A stretch of 64,000 nucleotides of DNA from Prauserella aidingensis (GCF_024171865.1 NZ_JAMTCN010000005.1:186001-250000), one strand, 5' to 3'; shown: positions 17,159-26,041, counted from the first letter of the stretch. The notes: generated by a model not told the origin, from the letters alone. Numbers and translations: made by a program.

Positions 17159-18856
17159 TCAGCGGACCGACCCGGCCGCCTCGAGATACGCCCGCCACCC
17201 GCCGTGCTCGGTGATGTCGACACCACCCGCCGCCGTGTCCGCATCACAGTGAAAGCCCAGAACCTGCTCGCCATCGTCGACGATCACCACACCCAGGGCC
17301 ATCGGTTCCGGAAGTCGCGAAAGGAACACACCCAGTGCGGTCGTCGACAACCGCCAGCGTTCCCCGAGGAGACTCTCACCCCGCGTCCGGTCCCGGACGA
17401 CGCCGGGCTTGGGCGGGACGGTGGGAAGCGCCACCATCCGGTACTCCGGAGCCGTGTGCACCTCACCGAGGTACCGGGCACCCAGCTCGGTCAACTCGTG
17501 ATTCAGTGGACACCCACGCAGGTGCGCGCCGAACACGACCAGGTCCGTGCCCGCGTCCGGCCGGGCCTGCGGAGGTTCCACGTCGGTCAACATCGCCCCC
17601 ACATCAAGCGCGACCTGGTCGTCGAACGCCCGCGTGATCACACTGACGCCGAACGGACTGCCGTCCGCCGTACCCGCGGGAACTGCGGCGGCCGCCATGT
17701 CCAGCAGGTTCACGAAGTTGGTGTAGACGCCCATCCGGGAGTTCACGCCGACCGGATCGGCCTGGACCTCGGCGATCGTCGGATGCCCCGTCGTCGTCGG
17801 CAACAGCAGCGCATCGAACCTGGTCAACAACGAGTCAGCCTCCGTGCGGTAGGCGTCCAACCGCTCGAGGTCGGTGGCGAATCGGTGGGCAGGGAGCGTC
17901 CGTGCGGCCAGTACGATGCCCGCGACCGTCGGATCGGCACCGTCAGGCGTAGTGGCCAGGAAATCGCCGACGGCCGCGTAGCGCTCGGCGACAAGCGCAC
18001 CGTCGTACAGCAGCGTCGCTGCGTCGAGGAACGGCCGCACGTCGATGCGCTCGACAACCACACCCGCCCCGCGTAGCCGGTCGACGGCACTGTGGAAGGC
18101 GGCGACCCGCTCGGCGGACAACGGCTCCAGGCCCTCCTCGTCCGGCACCGCCACCCGAGGACCCGTCGCGGCGAACCGGGCATCCGGCGGCCACGCCCGA
18201 CTCGTCGGGTCGGCGTCGTCGGGACCGGTCATCACGGTCACTGCCCGCTGTGCCTGAGCGAGGTCCGCCGCGAAGACGGTGACGCAGTCGTAGGACCGAG
18301 CGGCAGGCACGACACCAGTGTTGGGCACGAGCCCCAACGTCGGTTTCAGTCCGACGATCCCGTGCAGTGCTGCCGGCACCCTCCCTGACCCCGCCGTGTC
18401 CGTACCCAGCGCGAAATCCGCGATCCCCAGCGCCACCGCGACGGCCGACCCGGAACTCGAACCGCCGGAGATCTTGTCCGGCTGTTGGGCGTGCCGTACC
18501 GCGCCGTACGGACTGCGGGTGCCGACGAGACCGGTCGCGAACTGGTCGAGGTTCGTCTTGCCCAGCACCAGCGCACCCGCATCCACCAGCCTGCGCACCA
18601 CGGTCGCGCTGACCTCGGGGGAGTAGGCGTACGAAGGGCACCCTGCGGTGGTGGGGAGGCCCGCGACGTCGATGTTGTCCTTGACCGCGAACACCAGGCC
18701 CGCCAGCGGCAGGTCGGCACCGGCTGCCAGGCGATCCTCCAGCGCAGCGGCCTCGCGCAGGACGTCGTCGGCGTCTCGGAGCGTGATCCACACTTCCGGG
18801 CGGTCGACCTCGGCGATCGTGCGGTAGGCGGCGCGGACGCGTTCGGTGGGGGTCAT
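17159..18856 (-). CDS. atzF: allophanate hydrolase
   Basis: Hydrolyses allophanate to ammonia and CO2, the last step of biuret and urea-carboxylase routes. 565 aa. The amidase-signature domain (about 1-420) has the catalytic Lys in FAVKDNIDV, the GGSSSGSA serine loop and GTDTAGSGRVPAA. The C-terminal domain (about 435-560, starting VVFGAHLRGCPLN) is the AtzF-type domain that separates true allophanate hydrolases from general amidases. No urea carboxylase gene is nearby, which points to biuret rather than urea as the source. Divergent from the GntR regulator and therefore probably under the same control. Confidence 0.93.
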   Translation of the reverse strand: MTPTERVRAAYRTIAEVDRPEVWITLRDADDVLREAAALEDRLAAGADLPLAGLVFAVKDNIDVAGLPTTAGCPSYAYSPEVSATVVRRLVDAGALVLGKTNLDQFATGLVGTRSPYGAVRHAQQPDKISGGSSSGSAVAVALGIADFALGTDTAGSGRVPAALHGIVGLKPTLGLVPNTGVVPAARSYDCVTVFAADLAQAQRAVTVMTGPDDADPTSRAWPPDARFAATGPRVAVPDEEGLEPLSAERVAAFHSAVDRLRGAGVVVERIDVRPFLDAATLLYDGALVAERYAAVGDFLATTPDGADPTVAGIVLAARTLPAHRFATDLERLDAYRTEADSLLTRFDALLLPTTTGHPTIAEVQADPVGVNSRMGVYTNFVNLLDMAAAAVPAGTADGSPFGVSVITRAFDDQVALDVGAMLTDVEPPQARPDAGTDLVVFGAHLRGCPLNHELTELGARYLGEVHTAPEYRMVALPTVPPKPGVVRDRTRGESLLGERWRLSTTALGVFLSRLPEPMALGVVIVDDGEQVLGFHCDADTAAGGVDITEHGGWRAYLEAAGSVR

Positions 18857-18912
18857 CGGATCCTTCCCTGTGGTGACGAGTGGTGGTGCTTGCGAAAGCT
18901 AAGGTCGAGGGC

Positions 18913-19566
18913 GTGACTGCAGCCGACGACGCGAACAGCAGGGCGCCGAGGGCGGAGATTGCGCACGCGGTGCGGGAGGACATCCTGGCCGGCAGGCTGG
19001 CGCCCGGTGACCGGTTGCGTGAGGCCGATCTGGCCGAGCGGTTCGGCGTGTCGCGAGTGCCGATCCGCGAAGCGTTGTCGCAACTCGACAGTGAAGGGTT
19101 CGTCACGCTGGTCCGCTACCGCGGGGCCACGGTGTCGGCGACGTCCGGGGAAGCGGCTCTCGAACTGCTTCAGGTGAGACGGGGACTCGAGGTGCTGGCC
19201 GCCCAGCTCGCCGCGGAACGTCATGGTGGCGAGGTCGCCGAGGAACTGGCCCGCGTGGTCGAGATCGGGCGCTCGGCCGACGTCAGTGAGGCCCGGGACG
19301 AACTGCCGTCGCTCGTGATGCGCTTCCACAGCCTTGTCGCCGAGGCCTCGGGCAACCACCAGTTGCAGAAGATGCTCACCCAGGTGCTGGGGCGGGTGTC
19401 GTGGATCTTCGACCAACGTCTCGAAGCGCGCACCGATACCTCGTGGAGCGATCACGCCGTGATCGCACAGGCGATTCTCAGCGGTTCCCCGGTGCAGGCC
19501 GGATATCTGATGGGGGAGCACATCGCCAGGGACGAGGCTCTGCTCGCCGAGCTCGAACATAGCTAG
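18913..19566 (+). CDS. GntR-family regulator, FCD type (regulator of the cyanurate/biuret cluster)
   Basis: About 217 aa from the GTG at 18913 (an earlier GTG at 18880 is possible). The winged-helix domain has AVREDILAGRLAPGDRLREADLAERFGVSRVPIREAL, followed by an FCD ligand domain with the metal-type His residues (MRFHSLVAEASGN, WSDHAVIAQAI, GEHIARD). It lies between divergent atzF and the permease/hydrolase operon. TTGTATACGA lies 2 bases after its stop codon and TCGTATACAA before the permease, so it probably represses that operon until a pathway ligand binds. Confidence 0.9.
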   Translation: MTAADDANSRAPRAEIAHAVREDILAGRLAPGDRLREADLAERFGVSRVPIREALSQLDSEGFVTLVRYRGATVSATSGEAALELLQVRRGLEVLAAQLAAERHGGEVAEELARVVEIGRSADVSEARDELPSLVMRFHSLVAEASGNHQLQKMLTQVLGRVSWIFDQRLEARTDTSWSDHAVIAQAILSGSPVQAGYLMGEHIARDEALLAELEHS

Positions 19567-19567
19567 A

Positions 19568-19577
19568 TTGTATACGA
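19568..19577. promoter_or_regulatory. TTGTATAC-type GntR operator candidate (3)
   Basis: TTGTATACGA immediately after the gntR stop codon and 82 bases before the NCS2 permease start. Confidence 0.55.
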
Positions 19578-19641
19578 AGATGCGGCGTTGCCCCGGTTCG
19601 TAACCTCGAATGAACCAACCATAACGTCGCTGAAACACTGG

Positions 19642-19651
19642 TCGTATACAA
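19642..19651. promoter_or_regulatory. TTGTATAC-type GntR operator candidate (4), overlapping a likely -10 box
   Basis: TCGTATACAA lies 74 bases from site 3. It contains TATACA, which could serve as the -10 box; transcription would then start almost at the permease ATG (19659), giving a nearly leaderless message. No ribosome binding site is visible before that ATG, which fits. A repressor here would block the promoter directly. Confidence 0.5.
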
Positions 19652-19658
19652 AAATGGC

Positions 19659-20993
19659 ATGTCGACCGAAACGCCCCCTGCCGAGTCCCCGCCGGGGCCG
19701 GCCGCGCCGCGCCTGTCGGCCTGGCGCATCGTCCTCTTCGGGCTGCAACACGTCCTGGTGATGTACACCGGTTGTGTCGCGGTGCCGCTCGTGTTCGGCG
19801 AATCGTTGGGACTCCAGCAGTCGACGATCGCGACCCTCGTCAACGCCGACCTGCTCGTGGCGGGGATCGTGACCGTCATCCAAGCCGTCGGGCTCAGCCG
19901 GTTCCTCGGGGCCCGTATGCCCGTCGTCGCGGGTGCCTCGTTCACGGCCGTCACGCCCATGGTCCTCATCGGACAGGAATACGGACTGTCCGCGGTCTAC
20001 GGGTCGATGATCGCTGCAGGCGTCTTCGGCGTGCTCGTCGCTGTGCCGTTCTCCCGGCTGCTTCGGTTCTTCCCGCCGATCGTGCGCGGAGCGGCAGTCA
20101 CCATGATCGGGCTGTCGCTGATCGGCAAGGCCGTCGACATGATCTTCGACGGTGACCAGGCGGGAGGGGCGCCGCTCGCGCTGGCCGGCGGGGTCGTGCT
20201 CACGATCGTCGCACTCATGCGGTACGGACGTGGAATGGTGGCGCAGTCCGCGGTACTGATCGCGCTCGTGCTCGGCACGGCCGCCGCGGCGATCATGTCC
20301 ATGACGGACTTCGGCGCCGTCGGCGCGGCCGACTGGCTCGGTCTCCCCTCCGTGTTCATGTTCGGCACGCCGAGCTTCCCTCTGCCCGGCATCATCTCGA
20401 TGTGCCTGGTCATGCTCGTGATCTACACCGAGTCGACCGCATATCTCCTGTCGGTGGCCGAGACCACCGGTGGCAAGGCGGATCCGAAGATGCTCTCGCG
20501 CGGCCTGGCCGCGGACGGGGTGTCCTCGGTTCTCGCCGGCTTCATGACGTCCTTCCCGGACACCGTCTTCGCTCAGAACGTCAGCCTCGTGCGCATGACC
20601 GGCGTCACCAGCAGGCGTGTGGTGGCGGTCGCGGGCGGCATCCTCATCGCCCTCGGACTGGTACCGAAGATGGGAGAGGTGGTCGCGAGCCTGCCCGGCC
20701 CGGTGATCGGTGCGGTCAGCCTCGTCATGTTCGCGACCGTGGCCGGGGTCGGTATCTCCACGCTGTCGAAGGTCGACTTCTCGGGCAACGACAACCTGCT
20801 GATCGTGTCGGTCGCGATGGGTATCGGAATGATCCCGATCGTTGCACCCGACGTCTACGACGGCTTGCCGTCGGCCGCCAAGATCATCTTTGGCGGCGCC
20901 ATCACCAGCACCGTCATCGTCGCGTTCACGCTCAACCTCCTGTTCAACCACCTGGTGCCCCGAGGGGCCCGACGAAAGGACACCGCGGCATGA
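19659..20993 (+). CDS. NCS2-family nucleobase permease
   Basis: 444 aa, 12-14 membrane segments; proton or sodium symport of a nucleobase-like ring. The NCS2 signature region is visible as FAQNVSLVRMTGVTSR, and the QHVLVMYTGCVAVPLVFG opening is typical of the uracil/xanthine branch. First gene of an operon with 4-base overlaps to the ring-opening hydrolase. In this context the likely substrate is cyanuric acid, barbiturate or a related oxo-ring; true uracil or xanthine uptake remains possible. Confidence 0.9.
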   Translation: MSTETPPAESPPGPAAPRLSAWRIVLFGLQHVLVMYTGCVAVPLVFGESLGLQQSTIATLVNADLLVAGIVTVIQAVGLSRFLGARMPVVAGASFTAVTPMVLIGQEYGLSAVYGSMIAAGVFGVLVAVPFSRLLRFFPPIVRGAAVTMIGLSLIGKAVDMIFDGDQAGGAPLALAGGVVLTIVALMRYGRGMVAQSAVLIALVLGTAAAAIMSMTDFGAVGAADWLGLPSVFMFGTPSFPLPGIISMCLVMLVIYTESTAYLLSVAETTGGKADPKMLSRGLAADGVSSVLAGFMTSFPDTVFAQNVSLVRMTGVTSRRVVAVAGGILIALGLVPKMGEVVASLPGPVIGAVSLVMFATVAGVGISTLSKVDFSGNDNLLIVSVAMGIGMIPIVAPDVYDGLPSAAKIIFGGAITSTVIVAFTLNLLFNHLVPRGARRKDTAA

Positions 20994-22045
20994 GCGCCGT
21001 CACCCTGATCACCGTGCCCACGAGCGGGCCGGACGACACCGGCGCGCTGGACGCGCTCGCCGGTACCGGGTACGGAACCGGCGACGTGCTCTCGGTGATC
21101 GGCAAGACCGAGGGCAACGGATGTGTGAACGACTTCAGCAGGACGCTTGCCGCTGCCGCGTGGGAGCACCAGCTGCCGGACTCGGCCGTCACCGTGTTCT
21201 CCGGCGGCACCGAGGGCGTGCTGAGTCCACACGTGAACCTGCTCGTGCGCGACGAGACACGCCACGACGGATTCGACCGCGGTCTCGTCGCGGCGGCAGG
21301 TCGCACCCGGCCGCTCGAGCCCGGTGAGGTGGGCAGGGCCGAACAGGTCGACGCCGTCACCGACACAGTGTCCACACTGGTCTCGGAGCTAGGCGTGTCG
21401 AGCGACGACATCCACTTCGTACTCGTCAAATGTCCCTTGCTGACCTCCGACAAGATCGCGGCGCTCCGGGCCGCGGATGTCCAACCCGCGGCCGACGACA
21501 CCTACGAGTCGATGGGGCGCTCGCGTGCGGCCAGTGCGCTCGGTATCGCCGTGGCGCTGGGCGAATGTGAGCGAGCGTCGGCGCTCGAGGCGTTGGCGGG
21601 TCGAGGCGACGTGTCGTCGGCGCGGGCCTCGGCGAGTGCCGGAGCCGAGCTGGAGGACTGTCACGTGCTCGTCGTCGCCGAGAGCGAGGCTGCGGCGAAC
21701 CCACTGCGTGCTCTGCACGGCGAGATGTCCGATGCCATCGACGTCGCCGCGGTGCGCGCCCTGTTGGACGAAGTGGACCGACGGGGCGGGACGGTGCGGC
21801 AGATCTTCGCCAAGGCCGAGGCCGACCCCGCAGGTGCCGTCCGGGGGCTGCGCCACACGATGCTCACCGACTCCGACGTCAACTCCACACGGCACGCGCG
21901 CGCCGCGGTCGGCGGGTTGTTGTCGGCGCTGAAGGGCGACGGAGCCGTCTATGTCTCCGGAGGTGCCGAACACCAGGGCAGGCCGGGTGGCGGCAGCATC
22001 ACGGTTGTCTTCGAACTGCCTTCGCCCGCGGGAGGTGACGTATGA
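20990..22045 (+). CDS. cyanuric acid amidohydrolase / barbiturase family ring-opening hydrolase
   Basis: 351 aa. Opens the s-triazine ring of cyanuric acid (giving carboxybiuret, which decarboxylates to biuret) or the pyrimidine ring of barbiturate. The family's threefold Lys-Ser pattern is present: Lys39 (GKTEGNG) with Ser71 (FSGGTEG), Lys147 (LVKCPLL) with a Ser near 182 (SRAASALG), and Lys275 (FAKAEAD) with Ser323 (VSGGAEHQGRPGGG). Biuret amidohydrolase and allophanate hydrolase genes in the same cluster favour cyanuric acid over barbiturate. ATG overlaps the permease stop. This family is narrow and easily recognised; the substrate choice is the uncertain part. Confidence 0.85.
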   Translation: MSAVTLITVPTSGPDDTGALDALAGTGYGTGDVLSVIGKTEGNGCVNDFSRTLAAAAWEHQLPDSAVTVFSGGTEGVLSPHVNLLVRDETRHDGFDRGLVAAAGRTRPLEPGEVGRAEQVDAVTDTVSTLVSELGVSSDDIHFVLVKCPLLTSDKIAALRAADVQPAADDTYESMGRSRAASALGIAVALGECERASALEALAGRGDVSSARASASAGAELEDCHVLVVAESEAAANPLRALHGEMSDAIDVAAVRALLDEVDRRGGTVRQIFAKAEADPAGAVRGLRHTMLTDSDVNSTRHARAAVGGLLSALKGDGAVYVSGGAEHQGRPGGGSITVVFELPSPAGGDV

Positions 22046-23412
22046 CCGCCACGGCATCCGGGACGGCCACAGGATCGGCGACGGACGGGAAGTCGACCGG
22101 GATCGAGGAGTTCGAGGACACGGCTGTTCCACCCGAACGTCGGCGCGGCCTGTGGTCGGTGTCCGCAGTGTGGTTCGGCTTCCCGATGGTGCTGACGTGC
22201 GCCATCTTCGGCGGCCTCATCGTCCACTCGCTCGGGTTCTGGGTCGGCATGGCCGCCATCGGCACCGGCAGTCTGTGTCTGATGGGCTACGTCGGGGCGC
22301 TCAGTGTGCTCGCCGGGCGAACCGGCAAGAACTTCGCGTTGACAGCCCGCGAGACCTTCGGGCGCAGGGCGGCGGTGATCCCGTCGGCGTTCCTCGCGAC
22401 GATCGTCATCGGCTGGTTCGCCTTCCAGACCGGTATGGCCGGTTCCATCCTGCACGGAAGTCTCGGCTGGCACGAACGACTGACCACCTTGGCCGCAGGG
22501 CTGCTGTTCGTCGGTGTGACGCTGCTGGGGATCCGCGCGCTGTCGGTCGTCGGCATGGTCGCCGCGCCGTTCTACATCGTGCTCGGCGTCGTCGCCGTCG
22601 TGCTCGCAGCTGCCGAGGCCACGGCACCCGTGACGGCATACGAGGGAACCGGCGGCGCGCTGAGCTTCGGAGCGTCCGTCACCCTGGTGATCGCCTCGTT
22701 CATCGACTCCGGGACCATGACGGCGGATTTCACCCGGTGGTCGCGCAACGGCAGGGAAGCGTTCCTGGCCGCGGCATCCGCTTTCCCGATCAGCCAGGTC
22801 ATCGCCCTGGTGATCGGCGGGCTCGTGGTGGCACTCGGCGGCGCCACCGACCCGAGCACGGACGGCGGCGACTTCTTCGGCCTGCTCGTCGAGCACGGCG
22901 GGCTGCTCGTGCCGCTCGCCGTGCTGTTCGTGTTCGTCAACCTCGGCTCGGTCTGCGCGCACTGCCTGTACAACGGCGCCGTCGGCTGGAGTCAGCTGAC
23001 GAGGGGCCGGATGCGCAGGCTGACACTGATTCTCGGCACGATCGGTACGGTTCTCGCCGTCGCCGGTATCTGGGCGTACTTCGAGCAGTGGCTCAACCTG
23101 CTCGGGGTGATCGTGCCGCCGATCGGTGCCGTCGTGATCCTCGACCAGCTCGTGCTGCCTCGCTTCGGCCTCGGCTCTCGTGGGGCGGCGACGCAGGTCC
23201 GCTGGCCGCCGTTCGCCGGGTGGGCCGCGGGTGCCGCGGCCGGACTCGCGACCTACGCGTTCGCTCCGTGGTTGTCCGACGCCGTCGTCGGTTTCCTCGT
23301 CGCCTCGCTCGTGGCAGCGGTCGCGTCCGCCGCGGAACGCCGACCCCGTCGTGCCGTTGCCGGCGTCGACGATTCCTCCGCACCGAAACCCGACAAGGAG
23401 ATTTCCGTATGA
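22042..23412 (+). CDS. NCS1-family (cytosine permease-like) transporter
   Basis: 456 aa with 12 membrane segments and a hydrophilic N-terminus. It resembles the CodB/purine-cytosine permease branch (LWSVSAVWFGFPMVLT near TM1, then FIDSGTMTADFTRWSRNG in the middle). It has an excellent ribosome binding site (GGAGGTGACGT before the ATG) and overlaps the hydrolase stop by 4 bases. It is the second transporter of the operon, so two related nitrogen compounds (for example cyanurate and biuret) may be imported separately. Confidence 0.88.
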   Translation: MTATASGTATGSATDGKSTGIEEFEDTAVPPERRRGLWSVSAVWFGFPMVLTCAIFGGLIVHSLGFWVGMAAIGTGSLCLMGYVGALSVLAGRTGKNFALTARETFGRRAAVIPSAFLATIVIGWFAFQTGMAGSILHGSLGWHERLTTLAAGLLFVGVTLLGIRALSVVGMVAAPFYIVLGVVAVVLAAAEATAPVTAYEGTGGALSFGASVTLVIASFIDSGTMTADFTRWSRNGREAFLAAASAFPISQVIALVIGGLVVALGGATDPSTDGGDFFGLLVEHGGLLVPLAVLFVFVNLGSVCAHCLYNGAVGWSQLTRGRMRRLTLILGTIGTVLAVAGIWAYFEQWLNLLGVIVPPIGAVVILDQLVLPRFGLGSRGAATQVRWPPFAGWAAGAAAGLATYAFAPWLSDAVVGFLVASLVAAVASAAERRPRRAVAGVDDSSAPKPDKEISV

Positions 23413-24125
23413 GCCAGCTGTCCACTGTGGATGCCAAGCCGTACGTGTGGCCGTTCGACGGCCCCATCGACCCCGACCGGACCGCCCTGCTGCTGATCGA
23501 TTGGCAGACCGATTTCTGCGGGAAGGGTGGATATGTCGACCGGATGGGCTACGACCTGTCGCTGACCCGTGCCGGTCTGGATCCCACCGCGCGGGTGCTC
23601 GCCGCGGCACGTGAGCGCGGACTCGCCGTCTTCCACACCCGTGAAGGGCATCGGCCGGACCTGTCCGATCTGCCGGAGAACAAGCGGTGGCGGTCGGCCC
23701 AGGTCGGGGCGGAAATCGGTAGCCATGGCCCGTGTGGCCGCATCCTCGTGCGCGGTGAACCGGGCTGGGAGATCGTGCCCGAGGTCGCCCCGCTGCCCGG
23801 AGAAGCGGTGATCGACAAGCCGGGCAAAGGTGCCTTCTACGCCACCGACCTGGATCTGTTGTTGCGCTCGAACGGGATCACCCACCTCGTCCTCACCGGC
23901 ATCACCACCGACGTGTGCGTACACACGACGATGCGCGAGGCCAACGACCGCGGCTACGAGTGTCTCGTGCTCTCGGACTGCACCGGCGCGACCGAACGCA
24001 AGCACCACGAGGCGGCTCTCAGCATGGTGACGATGCAGGGCGGGATCTTCGGGGCCGTGGCCACCTCCGAGGACTTACTCGCCGGCCTCGACGTAGCCCC
24101 GGTCCCGGCGTCCGCGTCGACATGA
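23409..24125 (+). CDS. biuH: biuret amidohydrolase (isochorismatase-like cysteine hydrolase)
   Basis: Converts biuret to allophanate and ammonia. 238 aa. The Asp-Lys-Cys triad of the family is visible: Asp35 in WQTDFCGKGGYVD, Lys137 in IDKPGKGAF and Cys170 in GITTDVCVHTTMREAND. The segments GYVDRMGYDLSL, HTREGHRPDLSDLPENKRWRS and CGRILVRGEPGW match, as I recall it, the biuret hydrolase subgroup rather than nicotinamidases or isochorismatases. It overlaps the NCS1 permease by 4 bases and the next hydrolase by 4 bases. Its allophanate product would go to atzF across the regulator. Confidence 0.9.
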   Translation: MSQLSTVDAKPYVWPFDGPIDPDRTALLLIDWQTDFCGKGGYVDRMGYDLSLTRAGLDPTARVLAAARERGLAVFHTREGHRPDLSDLPENKRWRSAQVGAEIGSHGPCGRILVRGEPGWEIVPEVAPLPGEAVIDKPGKGAFYATDLDLLLRSNGITHLVLTGITTDVCVHTTMREANDRGYECLVLSDCTGATERKHHEAALSMVTMQGGIFGAVATSEDLLAGLDVAPVPASAST

Positions 24126-24742
24126 GACGCGTGGTGCTCGTCCACGGCGCGGCCACCGCCCCGGACGTGTGGGAGTCGACGACGACCGCGCTGCACGGCT
24201 CGGCCGAGGTGAGTTGTCCCGAACGGCCGCAGTCCGGTGACCTCGACACGGAGGTCGAGTTCCTGGCTCCGTTGTGCGCAGGGGCGTTCGTCGTAGGGGT
24301 CAGCGGGGGAGCGACGCTCGGGCTCGAACTCGTCGCTCGCGGCGTGCCGGTCACCGGTGCGGTGCTGCACGAGCCTGCGGCCGGGTCCCTCATGCCGGGC
24401 CTGCTGTCCCATGTCGCGGCGGGCCTGGAGGCCGGAGGCGTCGCCGGGTTCGGTGCCGCGCTGTACGGGCCCGCGTGGGACGTCTCGAGGACGTCGGCGA
24501 CCGCCGAGACCGTTGCGGCGGAGTTCGCCATGTTCGGGGCCTTCGAACCGGCTCCGCTCGGCGAACGCGCCGCCGACGTGCTGCTCACCGTGGGTGAACG
24601 TTCCCCGGAGGCGCGGCATGATTCGGTTCGTGCGTTGTGTCGCTTCCTCGGCACCCGGCGGCAGCTGGTCCCCGGGGCAGGTCATGCGGCACATCTCGAG
24701 AACGGGTCGGCGCTCGCCGCGCTCGTGCCGCGGACCGGGTGA
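24122..24742 (+). CDS. alpha/beta-hydrolase-fold protein, last gene of the cyanurate/biuret operon
   Basis: 206 aa, short for this fold. Opens with VVLVHGAATAPDVW (oxyanion-hole motif), has the nucleophile elbow GVSGG (Ser61) and a C-terminal His in GAGHAAHLEN; the acidic residue of the triad is unclear (LLTVGERSPE lies where it is expected). ATG overlaps the biuH stop. Nothing known in the cyanurate pathway requires it; a carboxybiuret-handling role (as suggested for unrelated AtzEG partners) is only a speculation. Confidence 0.75.
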   Translation: MRRVVLVHGAATAPDVWESTTTALHGSAEVSCPERPQSGDLDTEVEFLAPLCAGAFVVGVSGGATLGLELVARGVPVTGAVLHEPAAGSLMPGLLSHVAAGLEAGGVAGFGAALYGPAWDVSRTSATAETVAAEFAMFGAFEPAPLGERAADVLLTVGERSPEARHDSVRALCRFLGTRRQLVPGAGHAAHLENGSALAALVPRTG

Positions 24743-24853
24743 CGTTCCGGCAGGCCCGGGCGGGACGGACCGGTGCACGCGATCCGGATCACGTCCGCAC
24801 GGTATGCGTCGTGTCCTTGCACGGCCTGGCGAAACCGGTGACAGCCTGACCGC

Positions 24854-26026
24854 ATGACGCGTTGGTATCCGCACCTGTGGGCGGGCACGCTGCTGACCCA
24901 GGCCGCCTACAACGCGGCCCGCATGCTCGTCTCCTATCGGGTCCTCGAGCTGGGCGGGCACGCCGTGGCGCTCGGCGTCATCACGGCGTTGTTCTCGCTG
25001 CTGCCACTGATCGTGGCGGTGCCGGTCGGACGCGCGGTCGACAACGGTCACCCGGCGGGCATGCTGCGGGCGGGGGTGCTGCTGACCGTCGGGGCGCTGG
25101 GTGTGATCGCCGTCAGCGGCGACCTCGTCGTACTGGCGATCGGCAACGTGCTGCTGGGGTTCGCGCAGATCCTCGTGACCGTCGCCGGACAGGGATTCAT
25201 CCCGCTGCTGTCGACGTCCGACCAGCTCGACCGCCGGTTCGCGGGCTGGGCACTGGCCACGTCCATCGGGCAGACCGCGGGACTGCCCGTCGCAGGGCTC
25301 GTCACCTCGGCAGGCAGCGGCTCGGGCGGCGGCGTCGCCACCACCCCGGGACTGCTGGCGCTCGCGGGACTGGCCGTGCTGGCCGTGCCCTCGACGCTGC
25401 TGATGCCGGTGGTCGGCACCGCCGCGGCGCGTGCCGGGCAGCACGGCGAAGCCCAGTCGGTGCCGACCATGTTGCGCACCCCCGGCATGCGGGCGGCCAT
25501 GTTCAGCAGCCTCGTCGTGTTGACGTCGATGGACGTGCTCGCCGCGTTCCTGCCCGTGCTCGGCCACCAGCACGGCTTCGGCGTACTGACCGTGACCGTG
25601 CTGCTGATGATGCGCACCGGCGCCGCCATCGTCTCCCGCTCGTTTCTGCCCGCCCTGCTGCGGAAGGTGCACCGGCGGTGGATGCTGCTCGCCGCGACGC
25701 TGTGCTCGGCCCTGCCCATGGCCCTCATCCCCGTCCTTCCCCATCCGCTCGTCATCGGCGCGTTCCTCGTCGTCGTCGGTTTCCTCTGGGGCGTGGGTCA
25801 GCCGCTGACGATGAGCTGGGTCGTGAGCCTGGTGACCGAACGCAGCCGCGCGTCGGCCCTGTCACTGCGCCTGACCGGCAACCGGCTCGGCCAGGTGCTC
25901 GTCCCGCTCGGCGCGGGCGCCATCGCCGGCGTCGCCGGTGCGGGCGGGGTGTTCCTCGTGACCGCGGTGCTCCTCGGCACGTCCGGTGGACTCACCTGGC
26001 GCGCGGTGCGCAGGAACCTCGTCTGA
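24854..26026 (+). CDS. MFS transporter
   Basis: 390 aa with about 11-12 membrane segments (for example VALGVITALFSLLPLIVAVPVGRAVD, where the loop 2-3 motif is weak). It starts 111 bases after the catabolic operon, so it may or may not be co-transcribed. It ends 15 bases from the end of a convergent gntR gene. Substrate unknown; the architecture (YNAARMLVSYRVLELG at TM1) fits the exporter-like 'YNFM/MFS_1' group. Confidence 0.82.
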   Translation: MTRWYPHLWAGTLLTQAAYNAARMLVSYRVLELGGHAVALGVITALFSLLPLIVAVPVGRAVDNGHPAGMLRAGVLLTVGALGVIAVSGDLVVLAIGNVLLGFAQILVTVAGQGFIPLLSTSDQLDRRFAGWALATSIGQTAGLPVAGLVTSAGSGSGGGVATTPGLLALAGLAVLAVPSTLLMPVVGTAAARAGQHGEAQSVPTMLRTPGMRAAMFSSLVVLTSMDVLAAFLPVLGHQHGFGVLTVTVLLMMRTGAAIVSRSFLPALLRKVHRRWMLLAATLCSALPMALIPVLPHPLVIGAFLVVVGFLWGVGQPLTMSWVVSLVTERSRASALSLRLTGNRLGQVLVPLGAGAIAGVAGAGGVFLVTAVLLGTSGGLTWRAVRRNLV

Positions 26027-26041
26027 CCGGCCCGCGACCCG

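Noticed and set aside
20990-22045. Calling the ring hydrolase barbiturase outright
   Set aside because: The family has two enzyme types with the same Lys-Ser core; neighbouring biuret and allophanate hydrolases favour cyanuric acid, so only the family level is stated with confidence.
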